DNA of 64,000 bases from an uncultured Lachnospiraceae bacterium (GCA_949502235.1 CATBDC010000018.1:1-64000), one strand, 5' to 3'; shown: positions 16,592-26,140, counted from the stretch's first letter. A program made the numbers and translations. Notes: a model not told the origin generated them from the sequence alone.

Positions 16592-17351
16592 CTATGTTCA
16601 GCTCCTTCCATATTAAATTAAAATAGGTTTTAAATTCCGGCGCATTTCGTCTGGCCAGCGGTGTATCCTCCTCAAGGTCAAAAATCAGGGGTATGGTCTG
16701 CTTTATTTCTGCAGGCCTGCCGGAAAGGATAATGACCCGGTCAGCAAGAGAGATGGCCTCTGACAGGTCGTGGGTGACAAGAAGCGCTGCCTTTTTTTCC
16801 CGCCTTATAATCTGACCGATATCATCGCCTACATTCAGGCGGGTCTGGTAATCGAGGGCAGAAAAGGGCTCATCAAGAAGCAGAAGATCCGGGTCAAGGA
16901 CCAGTGTGCGGATGAGGGCAGCCCTTTGGCGCATACCTCCGGATAGCTCGGAAGGGCGGGCGTGCTCAAATTGTCTGAGGCCGTAGAAATCAAGAAGCTC
17001 GTGGGCCTTTTCCCGTGTTCTTGCGGTGAGCATATGCTGTACCTCTAATCCGAGGATCACATTGTTGTAGACGGTTCTCCATTCGAATAACTCATCGTGC
17101 TGGAGCATGTAGCCTACATTGGTTGTACTTTCGCGTAAGTATCTTCCATTAATTTTAATCAGCCCCTTTTCCGGCACAAGAAGCCCGGCTATGATGGAGA
17201 GAAGGGTAGATTTGCCGCACCCGGAAGGCCCTACAATGGCAACAAATTCTCCTTTATTTAAGGAAAAGGATATGCCGGATAGTGCAGGGGTTTCTCCTTC
17301 GAGGTTGTGATAAGCATAGTGGATATTCTTAAGTTCTAAAACTTGCTCCAT
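16584..17351 (-). CDS. ABC transporter ATP-binding protein, SsuB/TauB-like
   Basis: A 255-residue ABC ATPase: Walker A GPSGCGKST near residue 41, ABC signature LSGGMRQRAAL, Walker B LLLLDEPFSALD, and the H-loop LLVTHDLSEA. The nitrate/sulfonate/taurine-type branch is suggested by this motif set and by the permease partner. Divergent from queH, with an intergenic region of about 130 bases holding the queH promoter. Confidence 0.9.
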   Translation of the reverse strand: MEQVLELKNIHYAYHNLEGETPALSGISFSLNKGEFVAIVGPSGCGKSTLLSIIAGLLVPEKGLIKINGRYLRESTTNVGYMLQHDELFEWRTVYNNVILGLEVQHMLTARTREKAHELLDFYGLRQFEHARPSELSGGMRQRAALIRTLVLDPDLLLLDEPFSALDYQTRLNVGDDIGQIIRREKKAALLVTHDLSEAISLADRVIILSGRPAEIKQTIPLIFDLEEDTPLARRNAPEFKTYFNLIWKELNIDE

Positions 17352-17423
17352 AGGAAACCTCCGGTAAAAGTTTACATATATCCTATATTATGTAGAAATC
17401 ACAGGTTTGTGACAGATTCACTC

Positions 17424-17452
17424 TTGTCATACGCATGAGGAAAAGTTATAAT
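17424..17452 (+). promoter_or_regulatory. Promoter of queH
   Basis: TTGTCA (17424-17429), a 17-base spacer and a perfect TATAAT (17447-17452), about 33 bases before the queH start. Confidence 0.8.
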
Positions 17453-17484
17453 TGCAAAAGAGTATACTTTTAAGGAGAAAGGCC

Positions 17485-18102
17485 ATGAATTACCAGAAAG
17501 AGTTGGATAAGCTGCTTGACAGGCTTAAGAAGGAGGAACGGGTGCCAAAGCTTCTGCTGCACAGCTGCTGTGCTCCCTGCAGCAGTTATGTACTGGAATA
17601 TCTGGGGGAATATTTTGAGATTACGGTGTTTTACTATAATCCTAATATTTTTCCGGAAAGTGAATATACAAAGCGTATACTTGAGCAGCAGATGCTGATC
17701 GGAGAAATGAAGATAAGGCATCCGGCTGCCTTTGTTGCAGGAAACTATGACAGAGAAGCCTTCTGTAAAATTGCGGAGGGGCTTGAGCATTTGAAGGAAG
17801 GAGGAGAAAGATGCCTCAAATGCTATGAGCTCCGGTTAAGGGAGGCGGCAATTCTGGCAAAAGAAGGAGAGTTCGATTATTTTACGACAACACTTAGCAT
17901 AAGTCCTCTTAAGAACGCGGATCGATTAAATGAAATCGGCACAAGGCTTGCAAAAGAGTACGGTGTTGCTTATCTTCAGTCAGATTTTAAGAAAAAGAAC
18001 GGATATAAGCGTTCTATTGAGCTGTCAAAGGAATTCGGGCTTTACCGCCAGGATTACTGCGGTTGCGAGTATTCATTGACTGCGCAGACCGTAAGAAAGT
18101 GA
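17485..18102 (+). CDS. queH: Epoxyqueuosine reductase QueH
   Basis: About 205 residues from the ATG at 17485, which lies 8 bases after AAGGAG; the track start at 17452 lies in the promoter. It carries the four-cysteine QueH pattern: HSCCAPCSSYVLEYL near the N-terminus, CLKCYELRL in the middle and CGCEY at the C-terminus. QueH reduces epoxyqueuosine to queuosine in tRNA using an Fe-S cluster, without B12. The protein should end near CGCEYSL; the last residues TAQTVRK and the stop come from an intergenic repeat that has joined the gene end. Confidence 0.92.
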   Translation: MNYQKELDKLLDRLKKEERVPKLLLHSCCAPCSSYVLEYLGEYFEITVFYYNPNIFPESEYTKRILEQQMLIGEMKIRHPAAFVAGNYDREAFCKIAEGLEHLKEGGERCLKCYELRLREAAILAKEGEFDYFTTTLSISPLKNADRLNEIGTRLAKEYGVAYLQSDFKKKNGYKRSIELSKEFGLYRQDYCGCEYSLTAQTVRK

Positions 18103-18120
18103 TTCAGCTGAACAGTAACA
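18075..18120 (+). repeat. TTACTGYGCAGACC repeat, copy at queH end
   Basis: TTGACTGCGCAGACCGTAAG followed by AAAGTGATTCAGCTGAACAG matches the copies at 25597 and 43575 closely, with an ACAGTAAC tail as in the 1003 and 12128 copies. It spans the end of the queH coding sequence and its stop codon. Confidence 0.65.
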
Positions 18121-18186
18121 GTATTCCATTTTTTATAAACATATGGTAAAATAAATGTTAAATTTTAAAGGAAGGAAGGACAGGAC

Positions 18187-19566
18187 ATGGCACAGTTATG
18201 GGGAGGCCGTTTTACAAAGGAGACGGACCAGCTGGTATATAAATTCAACGCGTCCATAGGGTTTGACAAAAGGTTTTATGCCCAGGATATCAAGGGAAGC
18301 ATTGCACATGTCATGATGCTGGCAAAGCAGGGTATTCTGAATGATATAGAAAAAGAAAAGATTATTACAGGGCTGACTGGAATTTTAGATGACGTGACAG
18401 AGGGACGCCTTAAGATTACAGATAAGTATGAGGATATTCATAGCTTTGTGGAGGCAGTGCTGATTGACAGGATCGGCTCCGCGGGCAAGAAGCTCCACAC
18501 AGGAAGAAGCAGGAATGATCAGGTGGCTCTGGATATGAAAATGTATATCCGGGATGAAATATTGATTATGGATAATGTATTAAAAGATCTTTTGCATGCA
18601 GTTTTAGGATGCATGGAGGATAATCTGGATACATACATGCCGGGCTTTACCCATATGCAGAAGGCGCAGCCGATTACCCTTGCCCATCATATGGGAGCCT
18701 ATTTTGAAATGTTCAGAAGAGATCATGAGAGGCTTTCGGGCATTTATAAGAGGATGAATACCTGTCCTCTCGGATCAGGAGCCCTTGCGGGAACAACCTA
18801 TCCTCTTGACAGGGAATACACGGCAAAGCTTCTCGGATTTGACAAACCAACCCTTAACAGCATTGACGGAGTATCAGACAGGGATTATCTGCTGGAATTT
18901 TTGTCCGCACTTTCGATTATCATGATGCATTTAAGCAGATTTTCAGAAGAGATTATTATTTGGAATTCCAATGAATACCAGTTTGTGGAGATTGATGATG
19001 CCTTTAGCACGGGAAGCAGCATTATGCCCCAGAAGAAAAATCCTGATATTGCGGAGCTTGTAAGGGGAAAGACAGGACGGGTTTACGGCGCTCTGAACGC
19101 ACTTCTTACAACCATGAAGGGACTTCCCCTTGCATATAATAAGGATATGCAGGAGGATAAGGAGTGGTCCTTTGATGCCATAGACAGTGTGAAAGGATGT
19201 CTCACCCTTTTTGCAGGAATGATTCGCAGCATGCAGTTTAAAAAAGACAGGATGGAGGAAAGTGCAAAGCAGGGCTTTACAAACGCGACAGACGCGGCCG
19301 ACTATCTGGTGAACCATGGCGTGCCCTTCCGGGATGCCCATGGGATTGTAGGGCAGCTTGTACTTCTTTGCATAGAGAGAGGAGCCTCTCTTGACGACCT
19401 TCCGCTGTCAGAGTATCAGAGAATCTCACCGGTGTTTAAGGAGGATATCTATGAGGCTATAAAGCTTAAGACTTGCGTGGACAGACGGATTACGACAGGC
19501 GCGCCGGGACTTTTGTCCATGAAAGAGGCGCTGCTTGTGTACAAAAGATATATGGATGAATATTGA
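18187..19566 (+). CDS. argH: Argininosuccinate lyase
   Basis: A 459-residue enzyme of the fumarase/aspartase superfamily with the signature loop GSSIMPQKKNPD near residue 280 and TGRSRNDQVALD near residue 110. It splits argininosuccinate into arginine and fumarate, the last step of arginine synthesis. AAGGAAGGACAGG precedes the ATG. No other arg gene is nearby; asd begins 26 bases downstream and may be co-transcribed. Confidence 0.97.
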   Translation: MAQLWGGRFTKETDQLVYKFNASIGFDKRFYAQDIKGSIAHVMMLAKQGILNDIEKEKIITGLTGILDDVTEGRLKITDKYEDIHSFVEAVLIDRIGSAGKKLHTGRSRNDQVALDMKMYIRDEILIMDNVLKDLLHAVLGCMEDNLDTYMPGFTHMQKAQPITLAHHMGAYFEMFRRDHERLSGIYKRMNTCPLGSGALAGTTYPLDREYTAKLLGFDKPTLNSIDGVSDRDYLLEFLSALSIIMMHLSRFSEEIIIWNSNEYQFVEIDDAFSTGSSIMPQKKNPDIAELVRGKTGRVYGALNALLTTMKGLPLAYNKDMQEDKEWSFDAIDSVKGCLTLFAGMIRSMQFKKDRMEESAKQGFTNATDAADYLVNHGVPFRDAHGIVGQLVLLCIERGASLDDLPLSEYQRISPVFKEDIYEAIKLKTCVDRRITTGAPGLLSMKEALLVYKRYMDEY

Positions 19567-19592
19567 AAATCAGAGGAGGAGACGGATATAAG

Positions 19593-20678
19593 ATGGATAA
19601 GAAATTAAGAGTAGGAATTTTAGGAGCAACAGGAATGGTGGGGCAGAGATTTATTTCCCTGCTTGAGGATCACCCCTGGTTTGAGGTGGTGACCGTGGCA
19701 GCAAGCCCCCGTTCTGCCGGAAAGACTTATGAGGATGCGGTGGGAGAACGCTGGAAGATGAAAAAGCCTATGCCGGAGGGGGTAAAAAAACTGACTGTTT
19801 CCGATGTAAACGAGGTGGAGAAGGTTGCTGCCACCGTAGATTTTGTTTTCAGTGCAGTGGATATGTCCAAGGATGAGATCCGCGCAATTGAGGAGGCTTA
19901 CGCGAAAACAGAAACGCCGGTTGTATCAAACAACAGCGCCCACAGGTGGACACCGGATGTTCCAATGGTCATACCGGAGATTAACCCGGAGCATTTTGAG
20001 GTGATTAAGGATCAGAGGAAGCGTCTTGGAACGACAAGAGGGTTTATTGCAGTAAAGCCCAACTGTTCTATCCAGAGCTATGCGCCCTGCCTTGCGGCAT
20101 GGAAGGAATTCGGCCCAAAGGAGGTTGCTGCCACAACTTATCAGGCCATTTCAGGGGCCGGGAAGACCTTTAAGGACTGGCCGGAGATGGTGGAGAATAT
20201 TATCCCGTATATCGGCGGCGAGGAGGAGAAAAGTGAGCAGGAGCCTTTGCGTGTATTAGGACGTGTAGAGGGCGGACAGATTGTGAAGGCGGCGCTCCCG
20301 AAGATTACATGTCAGTGCATCCGCGTGCCGGTGCTTGACGGGCATACGGCGGCAGTTTTTATTAATTTTGAAAAGAAGCCCTCTAAAGAGGAGCTGATTA
20401 AGAAGCTTGTAAGCTACAAAGGCTTTCCTCAGGAGGAGAACCTGCCAAGCGCACCAAAACAGTTTATCCGGTATCTTGAGGAGGATAACCGCCCCCAGGT
20501 AAGCCTGGATGTGGATTATGAAAATGGAATGGGTATCTCTATAGGACGTCTCCGTGAGGATACTCTGTTTGATTACAAATTTGTGGGCCTTTCCCACAAT
20601 ACGGTAAGAGGGGCGGCAGGCGGTGCAGTTCTCTGCGCAGAGGCACTTACTGCGAAAGGATATATTCAGGCAAAGTAA
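19593..20678 (+). CDS. asd: Aspartate-semialdehyde dehydrogenase (archaeal/fungal-type)
   Basis: 361 residues from the ATG at 19593, which follows GAGGAGGAG; the track start at 19563 lacks a ribosome site. The Rossmann motif GATGMVGQRFISLL is at the N-terminus, the catalytic cysteine is in VKPNCSIQ, and HTAAVFINF holds the active-site histidine. The length and GxVGQRF form fit the archaeal/fungal branch rather than the E. coli-type enzyme. It makes aspartate semialdehyde for lysine, threonine and methionine and for diaminopimelate. Confidence 0.94.
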   Translation: MDKKLRVGILGATGMVGQRFISLLEDHPWFEVVTVAASPRSAGKTYEDAVGERWKMKKPMPEGVKKLTVSDVNEVEKVAATVDFVFSAVDMSKDEIRAIEEAYAKTETPVVSNNSAHRWTPDVPMVIPEINPEHFEVIKDQRKRLGTTRGFIAVKPNCSIQSYAPCLAAWKEFGPKEVAATTYQAISGAGKTFKDWPEMVENIIPYIGGEEEKSEQEPLRVLGRVEGGQIVKAALPKITCQCIRVPVLDGHTAAVFINFEKKPSKEELIKKLVSYKGFPQEENLPSAPKQFIRYLEEDNRPQVSLDVDYENGMGISIGRLREDTLFDYKFVGLSHNTVRGAAGGAVLCAEALTAKGYIQAK

Positions 20679-20696
20679 AGATATGAGGTAAGAAGG

Positions 20697-22850
20697 ATGG
20701 ATATGAATATCTTAAATTATACGCAGAACCGGGAATTGTCTTGGCTTAAATTCAATCACAGAGTTTTGGAGGAGGCACAGGATCCGTCTGTGCCGCTTCT
20801 TGAACGCATGAAGTTTGTGGCTATATTTACAAGTAACCTGGATGAATTTTTTATGATTCGTGTGGGCAGTCTTTTTGACATGGCCCATACAGATGCAAAT
20901 ACAAAGGATGCCCGCTCAGGGATGACGCCAGGCGAGCAGTTAGAGCAGATTTTTGCGGAGGCAGCGCCTCTTTATAAGGAGAGGGATAAGACCTATGCGG
21001 AGATCAAAAAACAGCTTCACCCTTACGGGGTCTGCGGTCTTGATTTTAAGGAGCTTGAGCAGCAGGAGAAAAAGTATGTAAAAAAATATTTTAAGGATCA
21101 GATTCTTCCGGTGCTTTCCCCCCAGATTGTTGACGCGAACCATCCGTTTCCTCATCTTCTCAACAAGGAGATCTATGTGACGGCCACACTGAAATTAAAG
21201 GATAAATCGATGTTCGGCATTGTACCGGTGCCCCAGTTTGTGTCGGAGGTTCTGTATCTGCCGGGGCATGATATCAGGTATATCCGTATGGAAAAGGTTA
21301 TCGTGGAATTTTTGAACCTTGTATTTTCGCAGTATGAGGTGTCTGAACCCAATTCGATCTGTGTGACCAGAAACGCGGATGTGTCGCCTGATGATGAGTC
21401 GCTGGAGGTTAATGATGATTTCCGTTATCTGATGCAGCAGACGCTCCATAAGCGGCGGAGGATGTCGGTTGTGCGTCTTGAGACATCGGAAAAGCTGTCA
21501 CCGGAAAATGAAAAATATTTCTGTGATCGTTTTAAGATTAAGCCGAACCAGATTTTCAGGACAAAAACGCCTATGAAGCTGGCATATATGTTTGCTATAA
21601 GCGGGGAGCTCCCAGAGTCTATGAAGCGTTCCCTGACGTATACTCCTTTTTCGCCGCAGAATTCTCCCCGTGTACAGGAGGGGAATATGATGAAGCAGAT
21701 TAAGAGAAGGGATCTTTTGCTTTTTTATCCCTATGAAAGCATGAATCCCTTCCTGCGGCTTATTAAGGAAGCCTCCGCCGATCCGAATGTTATGACAATA
21801 AAAATTACCATTTACCGTCTGGCAAAAAAGGCAAGGCTGGTAGAATATCTCTGCGCAGCTGCGGAGAATGGGAAAGAGGTTACGGTCCTTATCGAGCTTC
21901 GCGCACGGTTTGACGAGCAGAATAATATTGACTGGTCTGAGCGGCTTGAGGAGGCGGGCTGCCGGGTAATCTACGGCTTTGAGGGATATAAGGTTCATTC
22001 CAAAATCTGCCTGATTACTTACAGAAACAGGAATGAAATCCAATATATTACCCAGATCGGTACGGGAAATTATAACGAGAAGACGGCAGCAATGTATACG
22101 GATCTTTCCCTCATGACGGCAGATCCGTCTATAGGAAAGGATGCATCGGAGTTCTTTAAAAATATGTCTATCGGGAACATTTCCGGCAGCTATGACCAGC
22201 TCATTGTGGCGCCTGCGGGGCTTAAGCAAAAGGTTCTTTATCTTATGGATGAGGAGATAAAAAAGGGAACAAACGGGCGCATTATCATGAAGATGAATTC
22301 CCTGACCGATGTAGACTTTATCAGGAAGGTGTCAGAGGCGTCCATGGCAGGCGTGAAGATTGATCTGATTGTAAGGGGAATTTGCTGCCTGCTTCCGGGA
22401 ATAGCGGGATATACGGATAATGTGCGGGTGACAAGCATTGTGGGAAGATATCTGGAGCACGCCCGGATTTTCAGCTTCGGTACAGGAGCCGGACAGAAGA
22501 TATATATCGGCTCTGCGGATATGATGACAAGAAATACCGAAAAGCGCGTAGAGGTGGCGGCTCCGGTATTTGATGAGAGAATTAAGAATCAGATTAACCA
22601 CTATCTGCGGATTATGCTCGGTGACAATGTGAAGGCAAGAGTACTCTTAAGCAATGGAAAGACGAGAAAGAAGGAACAAAAGGAGCCTGTAATTGATTCA
22701 CAGGCGGCGTTTATGGAAGAAGCAGTCCATGCAAGGCAGGAAATGCCGGCGCAGGATAAAAACCTTCTTAAGAGATTTAAGAGCCTGCAGAACGTGAAAG
22801 GAATAAAGGAGCTTCGCAGCAGGCTGCGTAAACACACAGACAGGAGTTAG
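20697..22850 (+). CDS. ppk: Polyphosphate kinase 1
   Basis: A 717-residue enzyme with the PPK1 layout: N-domain NRELSWLKFNHRVLEEA, head domain, and two C-terminal phospholipase-D-like domains. The catalytic histidine is in GYKVHSKICLI and the second one in RYLEHARIFSF; GTGNYNEKTAAMYTD is also typical. It reversibly makes polyphosphate from ATP at the membrane or cytosol, used in stress and storage. The C-terminal 50 residues are charged and low in conservation. A 12-base gap separates it from topB. Confidence 0.96.
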   Translation: MDMNILNYTQNRELSWLKFNHRVLEEAQDPSVPLLERMKFVAIFTSNLDEFFMIRVGSLFDMAHTDANTKDARSGMTPGEQLEQIFAEAAPLYKERDKTYAEIKKQLHPYGVCGLDFKELEQQEKKYVKKYFKDQILPVLSPQIVDANHPFPHLLNKEIYVTATLKLKDKSMFGIVPVPQFVSEVLYLPGHDIRYIRMEKVIVEFLNLVFSQYEVSEPNSICVTRNADVSPDDESLEVNDDFRYLMQQTLHKRRRMSVVRLETSEKLSPENEKYFCDRFKIKPNQIFRTKTPMKLAYMFAISGELPESMKRSLTYTPFSPQNSPRVQEGNMMKQIKRRDLLLFYPYESMNPFLRLIKEASADPNVMTIKITIYRLAKKARLVEYLCAAAENGKEVTVLIELRARFDEQNNIDWSERLEEAGCRVIYGFEGYKVHSKICLITYRNRNEIQYITQIGTGNYNEKTAAMYTDLSLMTADPSIGKDASEFFKNMSIGNISGSYDQLIVAPAGLKQKVLYLMDEEIKKGTNGRIIMKMNSLTDVDFIRKVSEASMAGVKIDLIVRGICCLLPGIAGYTDNVRVTSIVGRYLEHARIFSFGTGAGQKIYIGSADMMTRNTEKRVEVAAPVFDERIKNQINHYLRIMLGDNVKARVLLSNGKTRKKEQKEPVIDSQAAFMEEAVHARQEMPAQDKNLLKRFKSLQNVKGIKELRSRLRKHTDRS

Positions 22851-22862
22851 ACAGGAAAATTT

Positions 22863-24896
22863 ATGGGAAAATCACTCTATATTGCAGAGAAGCCCAGTGT
22901 GGCGCAGGAATTTGCCAAGGCGCTAAAGCTTCATACGAGCCGCAGGGACGGATATCTGGAGTCTGAGGATGCGGTTGTAACGTGGTGTGTAGGCCATCTG
23001 GTTACCATGAGCTATCCAGAGGAATATGACGCTTCCATGAAACGGTGGAGCCTTGAGACACTGCCCTTTATCCCACAGGAATTTAAGTATGAGGTAATCC
23101 CGGCGGTGGCAAAGCAGTACCAGATCGTGGCAGGGCTTCTTAACAGAAAGGATATAGATACCATCTATGTGTGCACGGATTCCGGGCGGGAAGGGGAATA
23201 TATCTACCGTCTTGTAGAACAGCAGGCAGGAGTGCACGGAAAGGAAAGAAGAAGGGTCTGGATTGATTCCCAGACCGAGGAGGAGATTCTTAGGGGAATC
23301 CGGGAGGCAAAGGATTTAAAGGAATATGACAATCTTTCTGCCTCTGCCTACCTTCGGGCGAAGGAGGATTACCTGATGGGAATTAATTTCTCAAGGCTGC
23401 TTACCTTAAAATACGGGAACAGCATCTCAAATTACCTTGGAACAAAATATGCGGTCATTTCCGTGGGGCGCGTCATGACCTGTGTTCTCGGCATGGTGGT
23501 ACGCAGGGAACGTGAGATCCGGGAGTTTGTGGAGACGCCCTTTTACAGAGTGCTAAGCCATTCCGGGGAAAAGGGGCAGACCTTTGAAAGCGAGTGGAGG
23601 GCCGTAAAGGGCTCTAAATGGTTTGAATCCTTTGATTTATATAAGGAAAACGGTTTTAAGGAAAAAGAAAAGGCAGAGGAACTCATCCGCTTCTTAAAGG
23701 AGGAGCCGCCTGTAACCTGCACAGTAGAATTGGTGGAGAAGAAAAAGGAAAAGAAAAATCCGCCCTTGCTGTTCAACCTGGCCGAGCTTCAGAATGAGTG
23801 TTCCAGACGGTTTAAGATAAGCCCGGATGAGACACTTCGCATCGTCCAGGAGCTGTATGAGAAAAAGCTTGTGACCTACCCCAGAACAGACGCCAGGGTT
23901 TTATCCCAGGCCGTGGCAAAGGAGATACACAAGAATCTAAACGGTCTTATGAAATACGAGCCGGCAGTTCCTTACTTGAAAGAAATTGTAAGCTTTGGAA
24001 GCCATAAGAAAATCGGAAAAACAAGATATGTAAATGATAAGCAGATTACAGACCATTATGCGATTATTCCTACGGGACAGGGGCTGCATGCGGCAGAAAG
24101 CCTTTCTGGCATATCCCGGTCGGTCTATGACGTGATTGTAAGGAGATTTTTAAGCATCTTTTACCCGCCCGCCGTCTACCAGAAGGTGGCGGTTGCCACA
24201 AAAATACGGGGAGAATTATTTTTTGCTAATTTTAAGGTCCTGGCAGAGGAGGGGTATCTGAAGGTATCGGGCGTGCCGGGAAGGAAAGGAGATTCCGGCG
24301 GAAACGAGGATTCTTTCGAGAGAGATACAGACAGGGCGTTTTTTGAGAAGATACAGACGCTGAAAAAGGGTATGGTTCTTCCGGTACAGTCCCTTGAGAT
24401 TAAGGAAGGAAAAACCTCTCCGCCCAAGCGCTATAATTCCGGCTCCCTGATTCTTGCCATGGAAAATGCCGGGCAGCTTATTGAGGATGAGGAGCTGCGG
24501 GCCCAGATTAAGGGGAGCGGCATCGGCACCAGCGCTACCAGGGGTGAGATACTAAAGAAGCTTTTTAACAATAAATATCTGGTGCTGAACAAAAAAACAC
24601 AGGTTGTTACGCCTGCACTTTTGGGCGAAATGATATATGACGTTGTGGAAAATTCCATAAAATCCCTTTTAAATCCAGAGCTTACGGCGAGCTGGGAAAA
24701 AGGACTCACCTATGTGGCAGACGGAGAGATTACGTCAGAGGAGTACATGGGGAAACTTGACCGGTTTATTGTTACACGGACAGAAGGGGTAAAGGGTCTT
24801 GCAAACCAGAGGAAGCTTAAGGACTGCTATGACCGCGCCGCCAGATTCTACAAATCCGGCAGGGCGAAGGCTGCAGACCAGAAGCAGAAAAAATAA
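22863..24896 (+). CDS. topB: DNA topoisomerase III
   Basis: A 677-residue type IA topoisomerase. The TOPRIM domain starts YIAEKPSVAQEFAKAL and holds the SGREGEYIYRLVE acidic motif. The catalytic tyrosine is in LVTYPRTDARVLS. The C-terminal part carries GSGIGTSATRGEILKKL. It lacks the extra zinc-finger tail of TopA, as TopB does. It unlinks single-stranded DNA and decatenates replication intermediates. TopB copies also occur on conjugative elements, but here ppk and acyltransferase neighbours look chromosomal. Confidence 0.95.
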   Translation: MGKSLYIAEKPSVAQEFAKALKLHTSRRDGYLESEDAVVTWCVGHLVTMSYPEEYDASMKRWSLETLPFIPQEFKYEVIPAVAKQYQIVAGLLNRKDIDTIYVCTDSGREGEYIYRLVEQQAGVHGKERRRVWIDSQTEEEILRGIREAKDLKEYDNLSASAYLRAKEDYLMGINFSRLLTLKYGNSISNYLGTKYAVISVGRVMTCVLGMVVRREREIREFVETPFYRVLSHSGEKGQTFESEWRAVKGSKWFESFDLYKENGFKEKEKAEELIRFLKEEPPVTCTVELVEKKKEKKNPPLLFNLAELQNECSRRFKISPDETLRIVQELYEKKLVTYPRTDARVLSQAVAKEIHKNLNGLMKYEPAVPYLKEIVSFGSHKKIGKTRYVNDKQITDHYAIIPTGQGLHAAESLSGISRSVYDVIVRRFLSIFYPPAVYQKVAVATKIRGELFFANFKVLAEEGYLKVSGVPGRKGDSGGNEDSFERDTDRAFFEKIQTLKKGMVLPVQSLEIKEGKTSPPKRYNSGSLILAMENAGQLIEDEELRAQIKGSGIGTSATRGEILKKLFNNKYLVLNKKTQVVTPALLGEMIYDVVENSIKSLLNPELTASWEKGLTYVADGEITSEEYMGKLDRFIVTRTEGVKGLANQRKLKDCYDRAARFYKSGRAKAADQKQKK

Positions 24897-24912
24897 GGAG
24901 GTTATTTAATCT

Positions 24913-25584
24913 ATGAAGGAATTAACGGTGAAGGAGTTATACACTCTGGAGGAAACCATTGCAAAGGATATTTTTGAGGGAGTGACATACCCTTGGGAGG
25001 TGCTTCCGAAGATCAGCGAGTTTATCGTAAAGCTTGGAGAAACGCTTCCAGAGGAGGAATACGAGAAGAGGGGTGAGAATGTATGGATCGCAAAGTCCGC
25101 GAAGGTCTTTGATTCTGCATATATTAACGGCCCGGCCATTATCGGGAAAAATGCGGAGGTAAGGCAGTGTGCGTTTATCCGAGGCAATGCGATTGTAGGT
25201 GAAGGCGCAGTAGTAGGTAATTCTACGGAGCTTAAGAATGTGATTCTCTTTAACAAGGTGCAGGTTCCTCATTACAATTATGTGGGAGATTCTATTCTGG
25301 GCTACAAGGCTCATATGGGCGCAGGCTCCATCACCTCTAATGTAAAATCCGACAAGAAGCTGGTAGTCGTAAAGACCCCCCAGGGAAATATAGAGACGGG
25401 GATGAAGAAGTTTGGTGCCATGTTAGGCGATGAGGTAGAGGTAGGCTGCGGCACGGTGCTCAACCCGGGCAGCGTTGTAGGAAGTCATACGAATATCTAT
25501 CCCCTTTCCTCTGTGCGTGGATTTGTGTCGGCAGGCAGCATCTATAAGAGACAGGGCGAGGTTGTGGAGAAAATTGACGGTTAG
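24913..25584 (+). CDS. Left-handed beta-helix acyltransferase-like protein (GlmU-C-like)
   Basis: A 223-residue protein with an N-terminal helical stretch and then hexapeptide repeats (GKNAEVRQCAFIRGNAIVGE onward) of the LbetaH fold, then KMGAGSITSNV-like GlmU signature (HMGAGSITSNVKSD). That domain in GlmU binds acetyl-CoA and acetylates glucosamine-1-phosphate. There is no nucleotidyltransferase domain, so this is not a full GlmU; a sugar acetyltransferase is the safest reading. AAGGAGG precedes the ATG. Confidence 0.8.
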   Translation: MKELTVKELYTLEETIAKDIFEGVTYPWEVLPKISEFIVKLGETLPEEEYEKRGENVWIAKSAKVFDSAYINGPAIIGKNAEVRQCAFIRGNAIVGEGAVVGNSTELKNVILFNKVQVPHYNYVGDSILGYKAHMGAGSITSNVKSDKKLVVVKTPQGNIETGMKKFGAMLGDEVEVGCGTVLNPGSVVGSHTNIYPLSSVRGFVSAGSIYKRQGEVVEKIDG

Positions 25585-25596
25585 GGTATGATTACA

Positions 25597-25648
25597 GGTC
25601 TGCGCATTTACTGCGCAGGACGTGAGAAAATGATTCAGGTGTCAACCA
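25597..25648 (+). repeat. GGTCTG palindrome repeat, copy upstream of mgsA
   Basis: GGTCTGCGCA-TTTAC-TGCGCAGGAC forms a hairpin; then GTGAGAAAATGATTCAGGTG matches the copies at 18075 and 43575. It sits between the acyltransferase gene and mgsA. Confidence 0.65.
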
Positions 25649-25666
25649 ATGATAGGAGGTACGATA

Positions 25667-26140
25667 ATGAGTGATAACTATGTGACATTTGAGATTGAAA
25701 AGGCAAAGCATATTGCGCTGGTAGCACATGACGGGAAGAAAAAAGAGCTGGTGGACTGGTGCGACAGGAATAAGGAGATTTTAAAGAGCCATTTCTTATG
25801 CGGAACCGGGACAACGGCCAGGCTGATTGCGGAAAAAACCGGGCTTCCGGTAAAGGGCTATAATAGCGGGCCTCTTGGCGGAGACCAGCAGATTGGGGCT
25901 AAGATTGTGGAGGGACAGATTGATTTTATGATTTTCCTCTGGGATCCGTTAGAGGCACAGCCCCATGATCCGGATGTAAAGGCTCTGCTTCGGATTGCGG
26001 TTGTGTATGATATTCCTATCGCAAATAATCTGGCTACGGCAGATTTTATGCTGAATTCCAGGTATATGACAGAGAGCTACAGCCGGAGAGTGCAGAACTT
26101 TAACAGGACTGTACAGGAGCGGGTGGAGAAGATGAAATAA
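25667..26140 (+). CDS. mgsA: Methylglyoxal synthase
   Basis: 157 residues from the ATG at 25667, 6 bases after AGGAGGT; the track start at 25649 lies ahead of that site. Motifs include GPLGGDQQIGA and WDPLEAQPHDPDVKALLR, which hold the catalytic aspartate and histidine in this family. It converts dihydroxyacetone phosphate to methylglyoxal and phosphate, a bypass of lower glycolysis used when phosphate is low or sugar phosphates pile up. It is followed by a large inverted repeat rather than by a normal terminator. Confidence 0.97.
   Translation: MSDNYVTFEIEKAKHIALVAHDGKKKELVDWCDRNKEILKSHFLCGTGTTARLIAEKTGLPVKGYNSGPLGGDQQIGAKIVEGQIDFMIFLWDPLEAQPHDPDVKALLRIAVVYDIPIANNLATADFMLNSRYMTESYSRRVQNFNRTVQERVEKMK

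Noticed and set aside
21498-22229. 243-codon minus-strand ORF
   Set aside because: Shadow of ppk, whose catalytic motifs are intact on the plus strand.
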